64,000 nucleotides of DNA from Roseibium algicola (GTDB lineage Bacteria; Pseudomonadota; Alphaproteobacteria; Rhizobiales; Stappiaceae): NCBI RefSeq assembly GCF_001999245.1, contig NZ_CP019630.1, positions 3,190,001 through 3,254,000 on the forward strand, in the 5' to 3' direction. The notes below the pieces were generated by a model. That model saw nothing but the letters and a program-made list of their open reading frames with translations, ran no database searches and was not told the DNA's origin. Every line of letters begins with the position of its first letter. Positions within the stretch are counted from its first letter, which is position 1. A program made the translations under genes and the position numbers. Shown piece after piece: positions 10,655-19,301 of this stretch.

Positions 10655-11798
10655 GGGGCATGCCCGCCGTTCGATCGGTGATCTCTGCGACTTCTTCAAC
10701 GGAAACGGCTTTCGCCCGCCCGATTGGAGTGCTTCGGGGCTGCCGATCATTCGGATCCAGAATCTGAACGGATCGCAGAACTTTAACTACTTCGACGGAG
10801 CGCCGAAACCGAAATGGATCGTCGAACCCGGGGCCTTGCTTTTTGCATGGGCTGGGGTCAAAGGTGTTTCATTCGGCCCTACTATTTGGCCAGGGCCTCG
10901 CGGGGTCCTCAACCAGCACATTTTCCGTGTCGTGCCCAAGAGTGGCATCGATAAGTACTGGCTCTATCTCGCCTTGCAGGTCGCCACTCGCCGTATCGAA
11001 GCGAACGCACACGGTTTCAAATCGTCCCTCGTCCATGTCCAGAAGGATGACATCACCAACCAGGTCGTTGATCTTCCTCCGTTGCATGAGCAACGCAAAA
11101 TCGCTGAGGTCTTGCGCACATGGGGAGGGGGACTCGAAAAGCTCACCGCCCTCCGCGCGGCGAAGCTGCATCGCATCTCCTCGCTGCGACAGCTACTGTT
11201 TGAGGCAGAGTACGCCTCCCACAACCGCCTCCAACGAGCCAAGGATCTGTTCGAGACGGTGTCGGAACGTGCGCGCCCGGATTTGCCGCTTCTCGCGGTA
11301 ATGCAGGATATCGGGATCGTGCGCCGCGACGAACTTGATCGGCGCGTGGCGATGCCAGACGGGGACACCTCAAGCTACAAGGTGGTCCGTCCGGGCGATT
11401 TCGTGATCAGCCTGCGTTCCTTCGAAGGTGGGCTTGAATACTCCCGTATCATCGGGCTGGTCAGCCCGGCCTACACGGTCCTGCGGCCCACTTCCGATTT
11501 GACCGGCGATTATTACCGCCACTTCTTCAAGTCGCGGAGCTTCATCGGCCGCCTCGATAGGCTGATCTTCGGCATCCGCGACGGCAAACAGATCTCGTTC
11601 CGCGACTTCGGGGACATGTACATTCCAGCCCCACCCCTTGCAGAGCAGGAAGCGCACGCCCGTGTCCTAAGTTCACTCGAAGCCGACCTCGCCCTCGAAG
11701 ATGAACGGATCGCAGCCTTGGCCCGCCAGAAACGCGGGCTAATGCAGAAGCTGCTGTCGGGCGAATGGCGGGTTGAGGGGGATTTGAAAAATGCCTAA
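10647..11798 (+). CDS. hsdS: Type I restriction specificity subunit S (full length)
   Basis: 383 residues from ATG 10647, chosen because AAGGAG lies 10 nt upstream; a TTG at 10638 is too close to that site. It has two target-recognition domains. The first (about 1-145) is followed by the conserved PLHEQRKIAEVLRTW helix near 150, and the second (about 190-340) by PPLAEQEAHARVLSSLEADL near 345. Each domain reads one half of a bipartite DNA site. It overlaps the end of hsdM by 8 nt and the next gene by 8 nt, so translation is tightly coupled. Confidence 0.93.
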   Translation: MHKGHARRSIGDLCDFFNGNGFRPPDWSASGLPIIRIQNLNGSQNFNYFDGAPKPKWIVEPGALLFAWAGVKGVSFGPTIWPGPRGVLNQHIFRVVPKSGIDKYWLYLALQVATRRIEANAHGFKSSLVHVQKDDITNQVVDLPPLHEQRKIAEVLRTWGGGLEKLTALRAAKLHRISSLRQLLFEAEYASHNRLQRAKDLFETVSERARPDLPLLAVMQDIGIVRRDELDRRVAMPDGDTSSYKVVRPGDFVISLRSFEGGLEYSRIIGLVSPAYTVLRPTSDLTGDYYRHFFKSRSFIGRLDRLIFGIRDGKQISFRDFGDMYIPAPPLAEQEAHARVLSSLEADLALEDERIAALARQKRGLMQKLLSGEWRVEGDLKNA

Positions 11799-13467
11799 GC
11801 GCAAATCCACCAGGACCCTGAACGTTCGGCTGCTTCGAACAACCCGAACCCCGGAAACAGCCTTTTCGCCGAGTTTTGCTATTGGGGAGGCGCGCGCACT
11901 TGAACAGCGTCCGTGGGATGGAGTCGATGGCGCTTCCCTTTTCATAGGACAGGTTTACGCGAACCCGCCCGGCTGGACGGATTTTCTTGCCGAAGGCAGC
12001 GCTGATCTGCCCACGGACATGATCACAAGCGGTGCTGGCGCAGTGTTGTTCTTGCCCGTTAAAGATCGCACGGTGGCTGTCTGTTTTGGGCATGTGCATC
12101 TTGCCTTGAATGACGATGCCTTCGAGCGGCAGTTTGGTCTCAAGGTCACTTTGAACAGCGTGCCGAGGGGCAATATCCGAACGCTAGATCTGGCAACGCC
12201 GGACGCCGTGACGTTCCAGAAGCGTGTTCAAGCCAGCAAGGATAGCGACGTTCAAGCATTTGGGGTCGATATGTTGCGAGACCTAGCGCGCGTTGCTGGC
12301 GGTACACCGAAGGACGAGGCTTTTGCCAAGTTTGTAGCGGGCAAGGATGCCGTCTCCATTACATGCGAAGTCGAACCCGCAAACATTCATGAAAAATGTG
12401 CCGAAATCGTCCGCGCCTACAAGAAAAAGGACTATCAGAAGGAATTTGCGTGGGTCGACAATATGCGTGTCGTTCACGAGAGGGATGTCATTGAAGCTCT
12501 CGACGTTCGCTTGTTTGAAGCCATTTGTAATCTGCGTGATGGCAAGGTCTCCGACCTACACATGGCGCCGCCGGAGGTCGTCAACTACACGGAAGGTAGC
12601 CAGTTGCATTACAACGGCTTTGGAAGCCACGGCAAGACGTTCCATAGCCTGTCCATCGATGACTACGTGTCCGAACTCGAACGTTGCAATTTTGAAGGTG
12701 ACATTGATGACGTCAAAGGGGCGCATCGCATCAAGGCAAAGGGCGACAGCGAGGAAGAATTTTCCGAGAAGTGGCGGGTTTACGATTGCTTCGTCTTTGA
12801 GACATCATTGGGAACCGGCGCTTCGCAACAGCACTACGTGCTCTTTGCTGGCGATTGGTATCAGGTCGAGAAAAAATTCAAAAAGCAGATTGAGGACTTC
12901 TTTGACGCAACTGAGAAAGTTTCAATCATCGGCGCTACAGAATGCAGGAATGAGGAAGAGCTGATTACCGATCTGCACGCGAATAGAACAGATCTCCTCA
13001 AGCTGGACCAGGAGAAGATCAACCCGGCGGATGTTCGATACGCTAATCTTGAACCGTGCGACTTTTTTTCCGAACACAAGGAGTTCGTTCACCTGAAGGA
13101 TGGACATTCGTCCGGTCCGATTAGCCATTTATGGTCTCAAGGTGTCGTGAGCGCAGAAGCCTTTATCAGTGATGCCGAATTCCGGAAAAAGCTGAGGTCG
13201 AAGGTCAAATCCTTTGGCCGCGGATTTGAAATCCATCTTCCAAAAAGCACCGACAAAGTTGTCCGGGACGATTTCAAGGTCGTATTCGGCATCATGCGCA
13301 AGCCATACAAGGACGGGTCACTGGGCCTGCCGTTCTTCAGTAAAGTAAGTTTCCAGACTGCCGCGATCCGTATCCAACAACAATTCGGGATTCCCGTTGC
13401 GATCGAACTGATTGAAAAACCGGCGTCGGAAGTTGCTGGTACAGAGGACGACGGAGACGACGAATGA
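11791..13467 (+). CDS. DUF6119/TIGR04141-like sporadically distributed protein in the hsd operon
   Basis: 558 residues from ATG 11791, overlapping hsdS by 8 nt and hsdR by 4 nt. The sequence resembles the TIGR04141 (DUF6119) family of sporadically distributed proteins found near restriction and defence genes; the assignment is by recall of the family's look. Features seen: an N-terminal block with GAGAVLFLPVKDRTVAVCFGH near 80-105, a central AWVDNMRVVHERDVI segment, and DWYQVEKKFKKQIEDFF near 355. There are no membrane segments and no nuclease or ATPase motif I can name. Being embedded between hsdS and hsdR implies co-expression, and perhaps an accessory or alternative effector role with the type I complex. 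Confidence 0.7.
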   Translation: MPKRKSTRTLNVRLLRTTRTPETAFSPSFAIGEARALEQRPWDGVDGASLFIGQVYANPPGWTDFLAEGSADLPTDMITSGAGAVLFLPVKDRTVAVCFGHVHLALNDDAFERQFGLKVTLNSVPRGNIRTLDLATPDAVTFQKRVQASKDSDVQAFGVDMLRDLARVAGGTPKDEAFAKFVAGKDAVSITCEVEPANIHEKCAEIVRAYKKKDYQKEFAWVDNMRVVHERDVIEALDVRLFEAICNLRDGKVSDLHMAPPEVVNYTEGSQLHYNGFGSHGKTFHSLSIDDYVSELERCNFEGDIDDVKGAHRIKAKGDSEEEFSEKWRVYDCFVFETSLGTGASQQHYVLFAGDWYQVEKKFKKQIEDFFDATEKVSIIGATECRNEEELITDLHANRTDLLKLDQEKINPADVRYANLEPCDFFSEHKEFVHLKDGHSSGPISHLWSQGVVSAEAFISDAEFRKKLRSKVKSFGRGFEIHLPKSTDKVVRDDFKVVFGIMRKPYKDGSLGLPFFSKVSFQTAAIRIQQQFGIPVAIELIEKPASEVAGTEDDGDDE

Positions 13468-16400
13468 CCTTCGACGCCGCCGAGAAACACCAGTCCCAAA
13501 TTCCCGCGCTTCAGCTCCTCGTCGCTCTTGGCTTCAAGCCATTGTCACAGGCCGAGGCTTTCCATCTGCGCGGCGGACGCCTTCGGAACGTTGTTCTCGA
13601 CGACGTACTTGCCGAGCAGCTGATGCGCATCAATCGTTTCACGCACCGGGGACGCGAGTACGCGTTCGACCTTGAGGACGCCCACGAGGCGATGCGGCGG
13701 CTGAAACCCACGCCGGATCGCTTGAAGGGTCTCCGTGGCACGAACCAGGACATTTACGACACGCTCGTTCTCGGCACGACGATAACGAAATCCATCGACG
13801 GAGACTCGAAGAGCTATTCGTTCCGGTACATCGACTGGGAGATGCCCGGGAACAACGTCTTCCACGTCACCGCCGAGTTCGCGGTCGAGAAGACTGCGTC
13901 GAGCCAGACCAAGCGTTGCGACATCGTCGCCTTCGTGAACGGTATTCCGTTCCTGGTGATCGAGAACAAGCGTCCGACCGAAAGTCTCAAGAAAGCCGCC
14001 AGTCAGCTGATTGGTTATCAAAGCGAAGACAATATCCCCCAGCTCTTCCACTTTGCCCAGTTTCTCATGACGATGAACCGGCTGGAGACCCGCTACGCAA
14101 CAGTCGGCACTCCTCCGAAATTCTGGCACACCTGGAAAGACGAGGTTGATAGCGAAGCTGACATTTTGGCTCGCAAGTCACAGGAGCCGGATGGCTCTAG
14201 CGTTCATGATATTTTTGGTCTCGCCAACCCTGACGAAAATCTCGCAGACTTGGTCAATCGCCCGATGGGGTTTGCCGAGGAGCAAGCTGTTTTCTCAGGT
14301 GGCTTCGCATCCGCACATGAGCACTTCCGCGGCATGCGAGAAGACGGTGCACGCGAGGTATCCGTCCAGGATCGCGCAATCCATGCGCTCTGCCGCCCGG
14401 AACGCCTGCTGGACCTGATCCGGCGCTTCACCGTCTTCGACGGCGGTGTCAGGAAAATCGCACGCCATCAGCAATATTTTGGCATCCGAAGTGCCATCGA
14501 GAGGGTCAAGCAATTCGACATTCAGGGCGCGCGTAAGGGCGGCGTCATCTGGCACACGCAGGGCTCGGGAAAGTCGCTGACGATGGTCATGCTCGGACGC
14601 GCATTGGCGATGGACCAGTCCATTCAGAACCCGCGCATCATCATCGTCACCGACAGAGACGATCTCGACAAGCAGATCAAGGGGACCTTCAAGTCCTGTG
14701 ACATGGAACCTGTGAGGGCAACCAGTGGTTCCCACCTAGGCACCCTCATTCGAAACAAGACGCCTTTGATCACGACCATCATCAACAAGTTCGACACTGC
14801 TCTCAGGAGCAGTGAGCTCGTGGACGATGACCCGAATATTTTCGTTCTGATCGATGAAAGTCACCGAACCCAAACTGGAACCTACGGTGGTCATAGCCAG
14901 TTTGCGACGAAGATGCGCAGGCTTCTGCCAAGGGCTTGCTATCTTGGTTTCACCGGCACCCCTTTGTTGAAAAAGGACAAGAATACCCTCTCCACCTTCG
15001 GTGGCTTGATCCACAAATATACGATTGACGAGGCCGTTGCGGATGAAGCGGTGGTACCGCTCCTTTACGAAGGCCGGTTGGTCGAGCAGCAAATCGCCGG
15101 AGATGTAATTGATCGCTGGTTTGACAAAATCAGCGAAGGACTGTCCGACCAGCAGAAAACCGATCTGAAGCGTAAATTCTCGCGCATGGATGTTCTCGCA
15201 AAGACGGAGCAATCCATCCGCGCGAAGGCATTCGATATATCGGAGCATTTTCGCAAGTTCTGGCAAGGCTCCGGTTTCAAGGCACAACTTGTGGCGCCGT
15301 CAAAAGCGTCTGCCGTTCGTTTCAAACAGGTTCTCGACGAGATCGGGCATGTGACCAGTGAGGTCGTGATTTCGTCTCCGGATGAAAATGAAGAGAACGA
15401 GGAAGTCGATAAGGAGTCCCGCGATCTCGTCCGGAAATTTTGGGTCGAGATGATGAAGCGGTTCAAAACGGAAGGGGCCTACAACGAGGAACTCATGGAG
15501 GCTTTCAAGGGATCCGGGGATCCTGAAATCCTTATCGTCGTTTCCAAGTTGCTCACCGGTTTCGACGCTCCACGGAATACGGTTCTATATCTTTGTAAAT
15601 CGCTGAAGGAACACACGCTTCTCCAGGCGATCGCGCGCGTGAACCGCATCTTCGACGAAGATGGGCCCGAGAAGCCGTTTGGCTATATCATCGACTACGA
15701 AGGATTGCTTGGTGAACTGGACAGCGCACTTACCACATACAGCGCCTTCGATGGGTATGATGCGGCTGACCTGGCCGGGACTGTTCACGACGTCCGCGAG
15801 GAGATCCGAAAACTCCCCCAGCTCCATGACCAATTGTGGGACCTGTTCAAGCCGATCCGGAATAAGAAGGACATGGAGGCCTTCGAACAGCTCCTCGGTG
15901 ACGAAGCGCTTCGGCAGGAGTTTTACACGCGATTGCGGTCCTTCGGGCGTTGCCTCCACATTGCCCTGTCTTCGGACAAGCTGCTCGACGTATTCGACGA
16001 AGCAAGAATTGACGCGCTGAAACGGGACTGGAAGCAGTTCACGGAATTGCGGCGATCCGTCCAGCTCCGCTATCAGGAAACCGTCGACGTCAAAGAATTC
16101 GAACCGAAGATCCAGAAGCTCCTGGACGATCATATCGTCGCGATGCCGGCCGAAACGATAATCGATCTTGTCAACATTAATGACCAGGACGCTCTTCAGG
16201 CCATTGTAGGAGAGAAAGGGACGTCCGACGCCTCCAAGGCGGATCGGATCGCCAGCGCAACACGGCGCACGATCACCGAGAAGATGGACGAAGATCCGAC
16301 GTTTTATCGGCGCTTCTCCGAACTGCTTGAGGAGTCGATCCGGGATTACCGTTCCAAGCGACTTTCCGAACGCGAATACCTCGCGAACGTGATCGACCTT

Positions 16401-16757
16401 GCGAACAAAGTGGCAAAGAAGGATCGCGGACGGAACATTCCTGAAGCCCTCAAGGGTGATGACGACGGACAGGCCTTTTTCGGCATCCTCGAGGATCGTC
16501 TCGTTGGACCGGACGGCAACGTTCTTGCGACAGATCAGACGGCGGAAGCCGCCCTGGATATCATCCGGATCATCAGGGAGCACCATATCGTGGACGTATG
16601 GTCCAACGAGGTGGCGCAAAACAATATGCGCAATGCCATTGATGATTACTTTTTCGATGTTCTGAGAGATGAGCGTGGCATTAATCTTCCGGTGGAAGTC
16701 CTGGATGATCTCGAACTGAAACTCATGGATTTGGCGCGTGCACGGTTTCCGGGATGA
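13464..16757 (+). CDS. hsdR: Type I restriction endonuclease subunit R
   Basis: 1097 residues. The N-terminal PD-(D/E)xK nuclease has C-D-I-V-A-F...VIENK, with the E-N-K at 167-169. The SF2 translocase motor has Walker A TQGSGKS at about 365-371, the DESH box at 464-467, GFTGTPL near 495, and helicase motif VI around LQAIARVNR near 720. A C-terminal helical assembly domain follows. It cuts unmethylated DNA after ATP-driven translocation when bound to HsdM and HsdS. The start overlaps the preceding stop (ATGA). Size and motif order are normal, with no sign of inactivation. Confidence 0.96.
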   Translation: MTFDAAEKHQSQIPALQLLVALGFKPLSQAEAFHLRGGRLRNVVLDDVLAEQLMRINRFTHRGREYAFDLEDAHEAMRRLKPTPDRLKGLRGTNQDIYDTLVLGTTITKSIDGDSKSYSFRYIDWEMPGNNVFHVTAEFAVEKTASSQTKRCDIVAFVNGIPFLVIENKRPTESLKKAASQLIGYQSEDNIPQLFHFAQFLMTMNRLETRYATVGTPPKFWHTWKDEVDSEADILARKSQEPDGSSVHDIFGLANPDENLADLVNRPMGFAEEQAVFSGGFASAHEHFRGMREDGAREVSVQDRAIHALCRPERLLDLIRRFTVFDGGVRKIARHQQYFGIRSAIERVKQFDIQGARKGGVIWHTQGSGKSLTMVMLGRALAMDQSIQNPRIIIVTDRDDLDKQIKGTFKSCDMEPVRATSGSHLGTLIRNKTPLITTIINKFDTALRSSELVDDDPNIFVLIDESHRTQTGTYGGHSQFATKMRRLLPRACYLGFTGTPLLKKDKNTLSTFGGLIHKYTIDEAVADEAVVPLLYEGRLVEQQIAGDVIDRWFDKISEGLSDQQKTDLKRKFSRMDVLAKTEQSIRAKAFDISEHFRKFWQGSGFKAQLVAPSKASAVRFKQVLDEIGHVTSEVVISSPDENEENEEVDKESRDLVRKFWVEMMKRFKTEGAYNEELMEAFKGSGDPEILIVVSKLLTGFDAPRNTVLYLCKSLKEHTLLQAIARVNRIFDEDGPEKPFGYIIDYEGLLGELDSALTTYSAFDGYDAADLAGTVHDVREEIRKLPQLHDQLWDLFKPIRNKKDMEAFEQLLGDEALRQEFYTRLRSFGRCLHIALSSDKLLDVFDEARIDALKRDWKQFTELRRSVQLRYQETVDVKEFEPKIQKLLDDHIVAMPAETIIDLVNINDQDALQAIVGEKGTSDASKADRIASATRRTITEKMDEDPTFYRRFSELLEESIRDYRSKRLSEREYLANVIDLANKVAKKDRGRNIPEALKGDDDGQAFFGILEDRLVGPDGNVLATDQTAEAALDIIRIIREHHIVDVWSNEVAQNNMRNAIDDYFFDVLRDERGINLPVEVLDDLELKLMDLARARFPG

Positions 16758-17470
16758 CCATTGAACCGCACCGGATCAGCTTCGGCAGTGAGACGATCGA
16801 ATTCACGATCGTCAGGCGTGATCGCAAGACGCTGGAAATTGCCGTGGAGCCCGACACAAGTGTCGTCGTTGCGGCTCCAAACGATGCAAGCCTTGAAGCA
16901 ATCGAAGCCAAGCTTCAAAAGCGGGGTGCCTGGATCCTCAGGCAAAGGCGATACTTCGCGCAATTCCTACCGCGAAGACCCGCTCGAAAATACGTGCCCG
17001 GAGAGACGCACCTTTATCTCGGCCGTCAGTATCGACTAAAAGTCGTCCCCCATATTCAGCAGGAGGTGAAACTTCTGCGCGGTTTCATCGTCGTGCAGTC
17101 GCATCGCCCCAAGCAAACCGAATTGACACGCGACCTGCTTGATGCCTGGTATAGGCGACGAGCGCAGATCAAGTTCAAGCAGCGGATCGAATTCAATCTG
17201 AACCGTTTCCCGGATCCGGAAGCGTATCGCCCACAGGGGCTGATCGTTCGCCAACTTTCGCAACGTTGGGGATCCATGTCGCCGGCATCACGTTTGCTCC
17301 TCAACCGTCGTCTCATTGAGGCTCCGATCGACGCGATCGACTACGTGATCACCCACGAGCTTTGCCACATCTCCGAACCTCATCACGGGCCTGCGTTTTA
17401 TTCCCTGCTGGATCAGATTCTGCCCGATTGGGAAAAACGGAAGACCCGGCTCGAACGGTTCATGGCGTAG
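16754..17470 (+). CDS. YgjP-like (M48/DUF45) zinc metallohydrolase
   Basis: 238 residues, overlapping hsdR by 4 nt (ATGA). The zinc motif HELCH is at 201-205, followed by the downstream H-GPAFYSLLDQILPDW segment typical of the YgjP/WLM-related DUF45 family. SQRWGSMSPASRLLLNRRLI before the motif is also characteristic. This family is frequently the last gene of type I restriction operons; its role there is not established. Cytoplasmic, no signal peptide. It is the last gene of the operon; I see no clear terminator after it before the IS element. Confidence 0.88.
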   Translation: MTIEPHRISFGSETIEFTIVRRDRKTLEIAVEPDTSVVVAAPNDASLEAIEAKLQKRGAWILRQRRYFAQFLPRRPARKYVPGETHLYLGRQYRLKVVPHIQQEVKLLRGFIVVQSHRPKQTELTRDLLDAWYRRRAQIKFKQRIEFNLNRFPDPEAYRPQGLIVRQLSQRWGSMSPASRLLLNRRLIEAPIDAIDYVITHELCHISEPHHGPAFYSLLDQILPDWEKRKTRLERFMA

Positions 17471-17692
17471 GGAAAGTCGGATTGAGCTATCTCCCTCAGC
17501 TCGCAGCATAAGAGTGGTTGCAATCAAATTGGCTCTCGCGCGCCTGTTCGGGGCATAAGCCGCGTTCCAGGGCAGTCACTTTGTTGTTTTGCGAGGTAGA
17601 GTTGCCAGTTACCGCGTTCTGAAAAATGTCGGTGATGGGGTTGCACTGAGACCCAATCTTGGATCGCCGGAGGTTGGAGTTTTCCGGCTTCT

Positions 17693-18496
17693 TCACGGTG
17701 ATGGGCTGGGGATGCCACCGTGATTATGCAGTGCAATCGGGACGTTGTACCCGATCGCCGAATGAGGACGATCCTCATTGTAGTGTCTACGCCAATCCTC
17801 CATCTTTTCACGGGCATCTGCAAGCGTCAGAAACCAATGCATGTTCAAACATTCCGCCCGAAACTTGCTGTTGAAGGCTTCGATGAAGCCATTATCGGTT
17901 GGCTTTCCGGGCCGTGAGAAGTCGAGCGTGACGTCATTTGCATAGGCCCACAGGTCAAGATCTCGGGAGATGAATTCGCTGCCGTTGTCCACCCGGATTG
18001 TCTTCGGATAGCCAATCAGGCCGCACACCTGTTCCAGGGTCTGCACCACATCCTGGCCGCGATAGGCAAAGCGTGGATCGGTCGCCGGACAGAGCCGTGA
18101 ATGGGTATCGACGATGGTCAGGATGCGCAGCTTCTTGCCTGTCGCCAACTGGTCGTGGACAAAATCCATTGCCCAGACATCGTTTGGCTCGACGGCCTCC
18201 TGGCGATCCTCCCGAAGCTTCGCTTTCACCCTTCGCTTGGGGTGCTTGTTCCTGAGCTGAAGGCCCAACTCATTGTAAATTCTGCGTGTCTTCTTCATGT
18301 TGATCAGCCAGCCCTCGCGGCGAAGCAACACATGAACGCGCCGGTAGCCGTAGCGAACCCGCGTCTCGCAGATCTCCTTGATCCGTAGTTCGAGGCCGGC
18401 CTGCCCAGTGCGGCGGGATTTGTAGTGGTAGGTCGAAGTGTCGAACTTCAGCGCCTTGCAGGCCCGTCTGATCGATATCCCCCAGTCTGCCAACAT
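17693..18496 (-). CDS. IS3-family transposase OrfB (DDE catalytic domain)
   Basis: 267 residues. It has an N-terminal HTH_21-type segment (RRACKALKFDTSTYHYKSRR) and an rve integrase core with DDE residues: D in VWAMDFVHDQL, D in IRVDNGSEFISRDL, and E in FIEAFNSKFRAECLN. In this family OrfB is made as an OrfAB fusion by -1 frameshifting. The orfB frame is open upstream of this ATG through the end of orfA, with an A3G stretch (GCGAAAGC) just before the orfA stop as a slippery-site candidate. It appears intact. Confidence 0.92.
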   Translation of the reverse strand: MLADWGISIRRACKALKFDTSTYHYKSRRTGQAGLELRIKEICETRVRYGYRRVHVLLRREGWLINMKKTRRIYNELGLQLRNKHPKRRVKAKLREDRQEAVEPNDVWAMDFVHDQLATGKKLRILTIVDTHSRLCPATDPRFAYRGQDVVQTLEQVCGLIGYPKTIRVDNGSEFISRDLDLWAYANDVTLDFSRPGKPTDNGFIEAFNSKFRAECLNMHWFLTLADAREKMEDWRRHYNEDRPHSAIGYNVPIALHNHGGIPSPSP

Positions 18497-18528
18497 CCCG
18501 TCAACAAGCTTGCGCTTTCGGACAGGCC

Positions 18529-18795
18529 TCAGAGCTTTCGCCGAATAACGTCCTGAAGCATCTCGCGGTCCAATGTCAGGTCCGCCACGATCTTCTTGAG
18601 CCGATTGTTCTCGTCCTCGAGTTGCTTCAACCGACGCATCTCGTCAGGCAACAGACCCGCATACTTCTTTTTCCAGTTGAAATACGTCGCCTGGCTGATC
18701 CCGGCCTTCCGGCAGATCTCTGCAACCGGAACGCCATCGTCGCCCTGCTTCAGAATGAACGCCTTCTGTGCGTCCGAAAACTTCGATGCCTTCAT
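18529..18795 (-). CDS. IS3-family transposase OrfA (helix-turn-helix)
   Basis: 88 residues: HTH_Tnp_1 domain (KFSDAQKAFILKQGDDG...VAEICRKAGISQATYFNWKKKY) followed by a leucine-zipper-like coiled coil (LKQLEDENNRLKKIVADLTL). It binds the element's ends and forms the N-terminus of the OrfAB fusion. An AGGAGC-like ribosome-binding site precedes the ATG. Confidence 0.92.
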   Translation of the reverse strand: MKASKFSDAQKAFILKQGDDGVPVAEICRKAGISQATYFNWKKKYAGLLPDEMRRLKQLEDENNRLKKIVADLTLDREMLQDVIRRKL

Positions 18796-18871
18796 CGCTT
18801 CCGCTCCTTCTCCCAGCCGGGATCCTAGCGCGGAAAACTCCAGTCAAAAACGATCCAATTTTCTGGGATCA

Positions 18872-19301
18872 GAGCAGGGTCGACTGAAGACTGTTCGGTT
18901 CTGGCCGAGACCCTAAGAAAGAAGACCTTCATTGACCGTGCTCAAAACGTTGCCCCCTAGAAACCGAAGTGGAATCTAAACTGAGAGGCCTGTTGGCGAA
19001 GTGGAGGCGCTGCGCAAAACATGTGGACTGAAACCGCTTGAAAAAGAAAGCCCTCCGCAATCGGGGGACGAGATCGCGGCGAAACAGGCCGCCGGAGGGG
19101 CAGGGCTCACATGGCACGAACCGGACGCTTCGGCACACGACTCATCTGCGACCGATTTCACTCAAGTAAGGTGCCTCAACTGGCGGTTTACAATGCTGCT
19201 ACAACTCGGGACAAAACATCTTTGTTGTATATGGTTGTTTCTGTCGACAATACAACGAAACGTTGCTATTGTTTAGTCGCCTGATTGCTAGGGGGGCGAG
19301 C
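18872..19301. other. Intergenic region between IS3 and the exported-protein module
   Basis: About 430 nt. No frame looks coding. A 7-bp inverted repeat, GTTGTAT (19224-19230) and ATACAAC (19250-19256), separated by 19 nt, lies about 50 nt before the next gene and could be an operator or hairpin. The promoter of the 19302-27452 module should lie here. Confidence 0.4.

Larger units (their letters stand above)
17647..18871 (-). mobile_element. IS3-family insertion sequence, about 1.2 kb
   Basis: Ends inferred from imperfect terminal inverted repeats. The left end reads inward TGAGACCCAATCTTGGATCG and the right end (minus strand) TGATCCCAGAAAATTGGATCG. Both continue into TGGAGTTTTCCG about 30 nt in. 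It contains orfA and orfB in the usual two-frame arrangement. Flanking 3-4 bp sequences do not match, so a target-site duplication is not visible; the element may be old, or the end positions may be off by a base or two. It lies between the restriction operon and the exported-protein module. Confidence 0.85.

Noticed and set aside
17641..18880. Target-site duplication flanking the IS3 element
   Set aside because: Neither 3- nor 4-bp flanks match at the inferred ends (CAC versus GAG), so I do not claim one.
19001..19276. 91-codon plus-strand frame between IS3 and the exported module
   Set aside because: Composition is not protein-like and it ends inside the probable promoter region.
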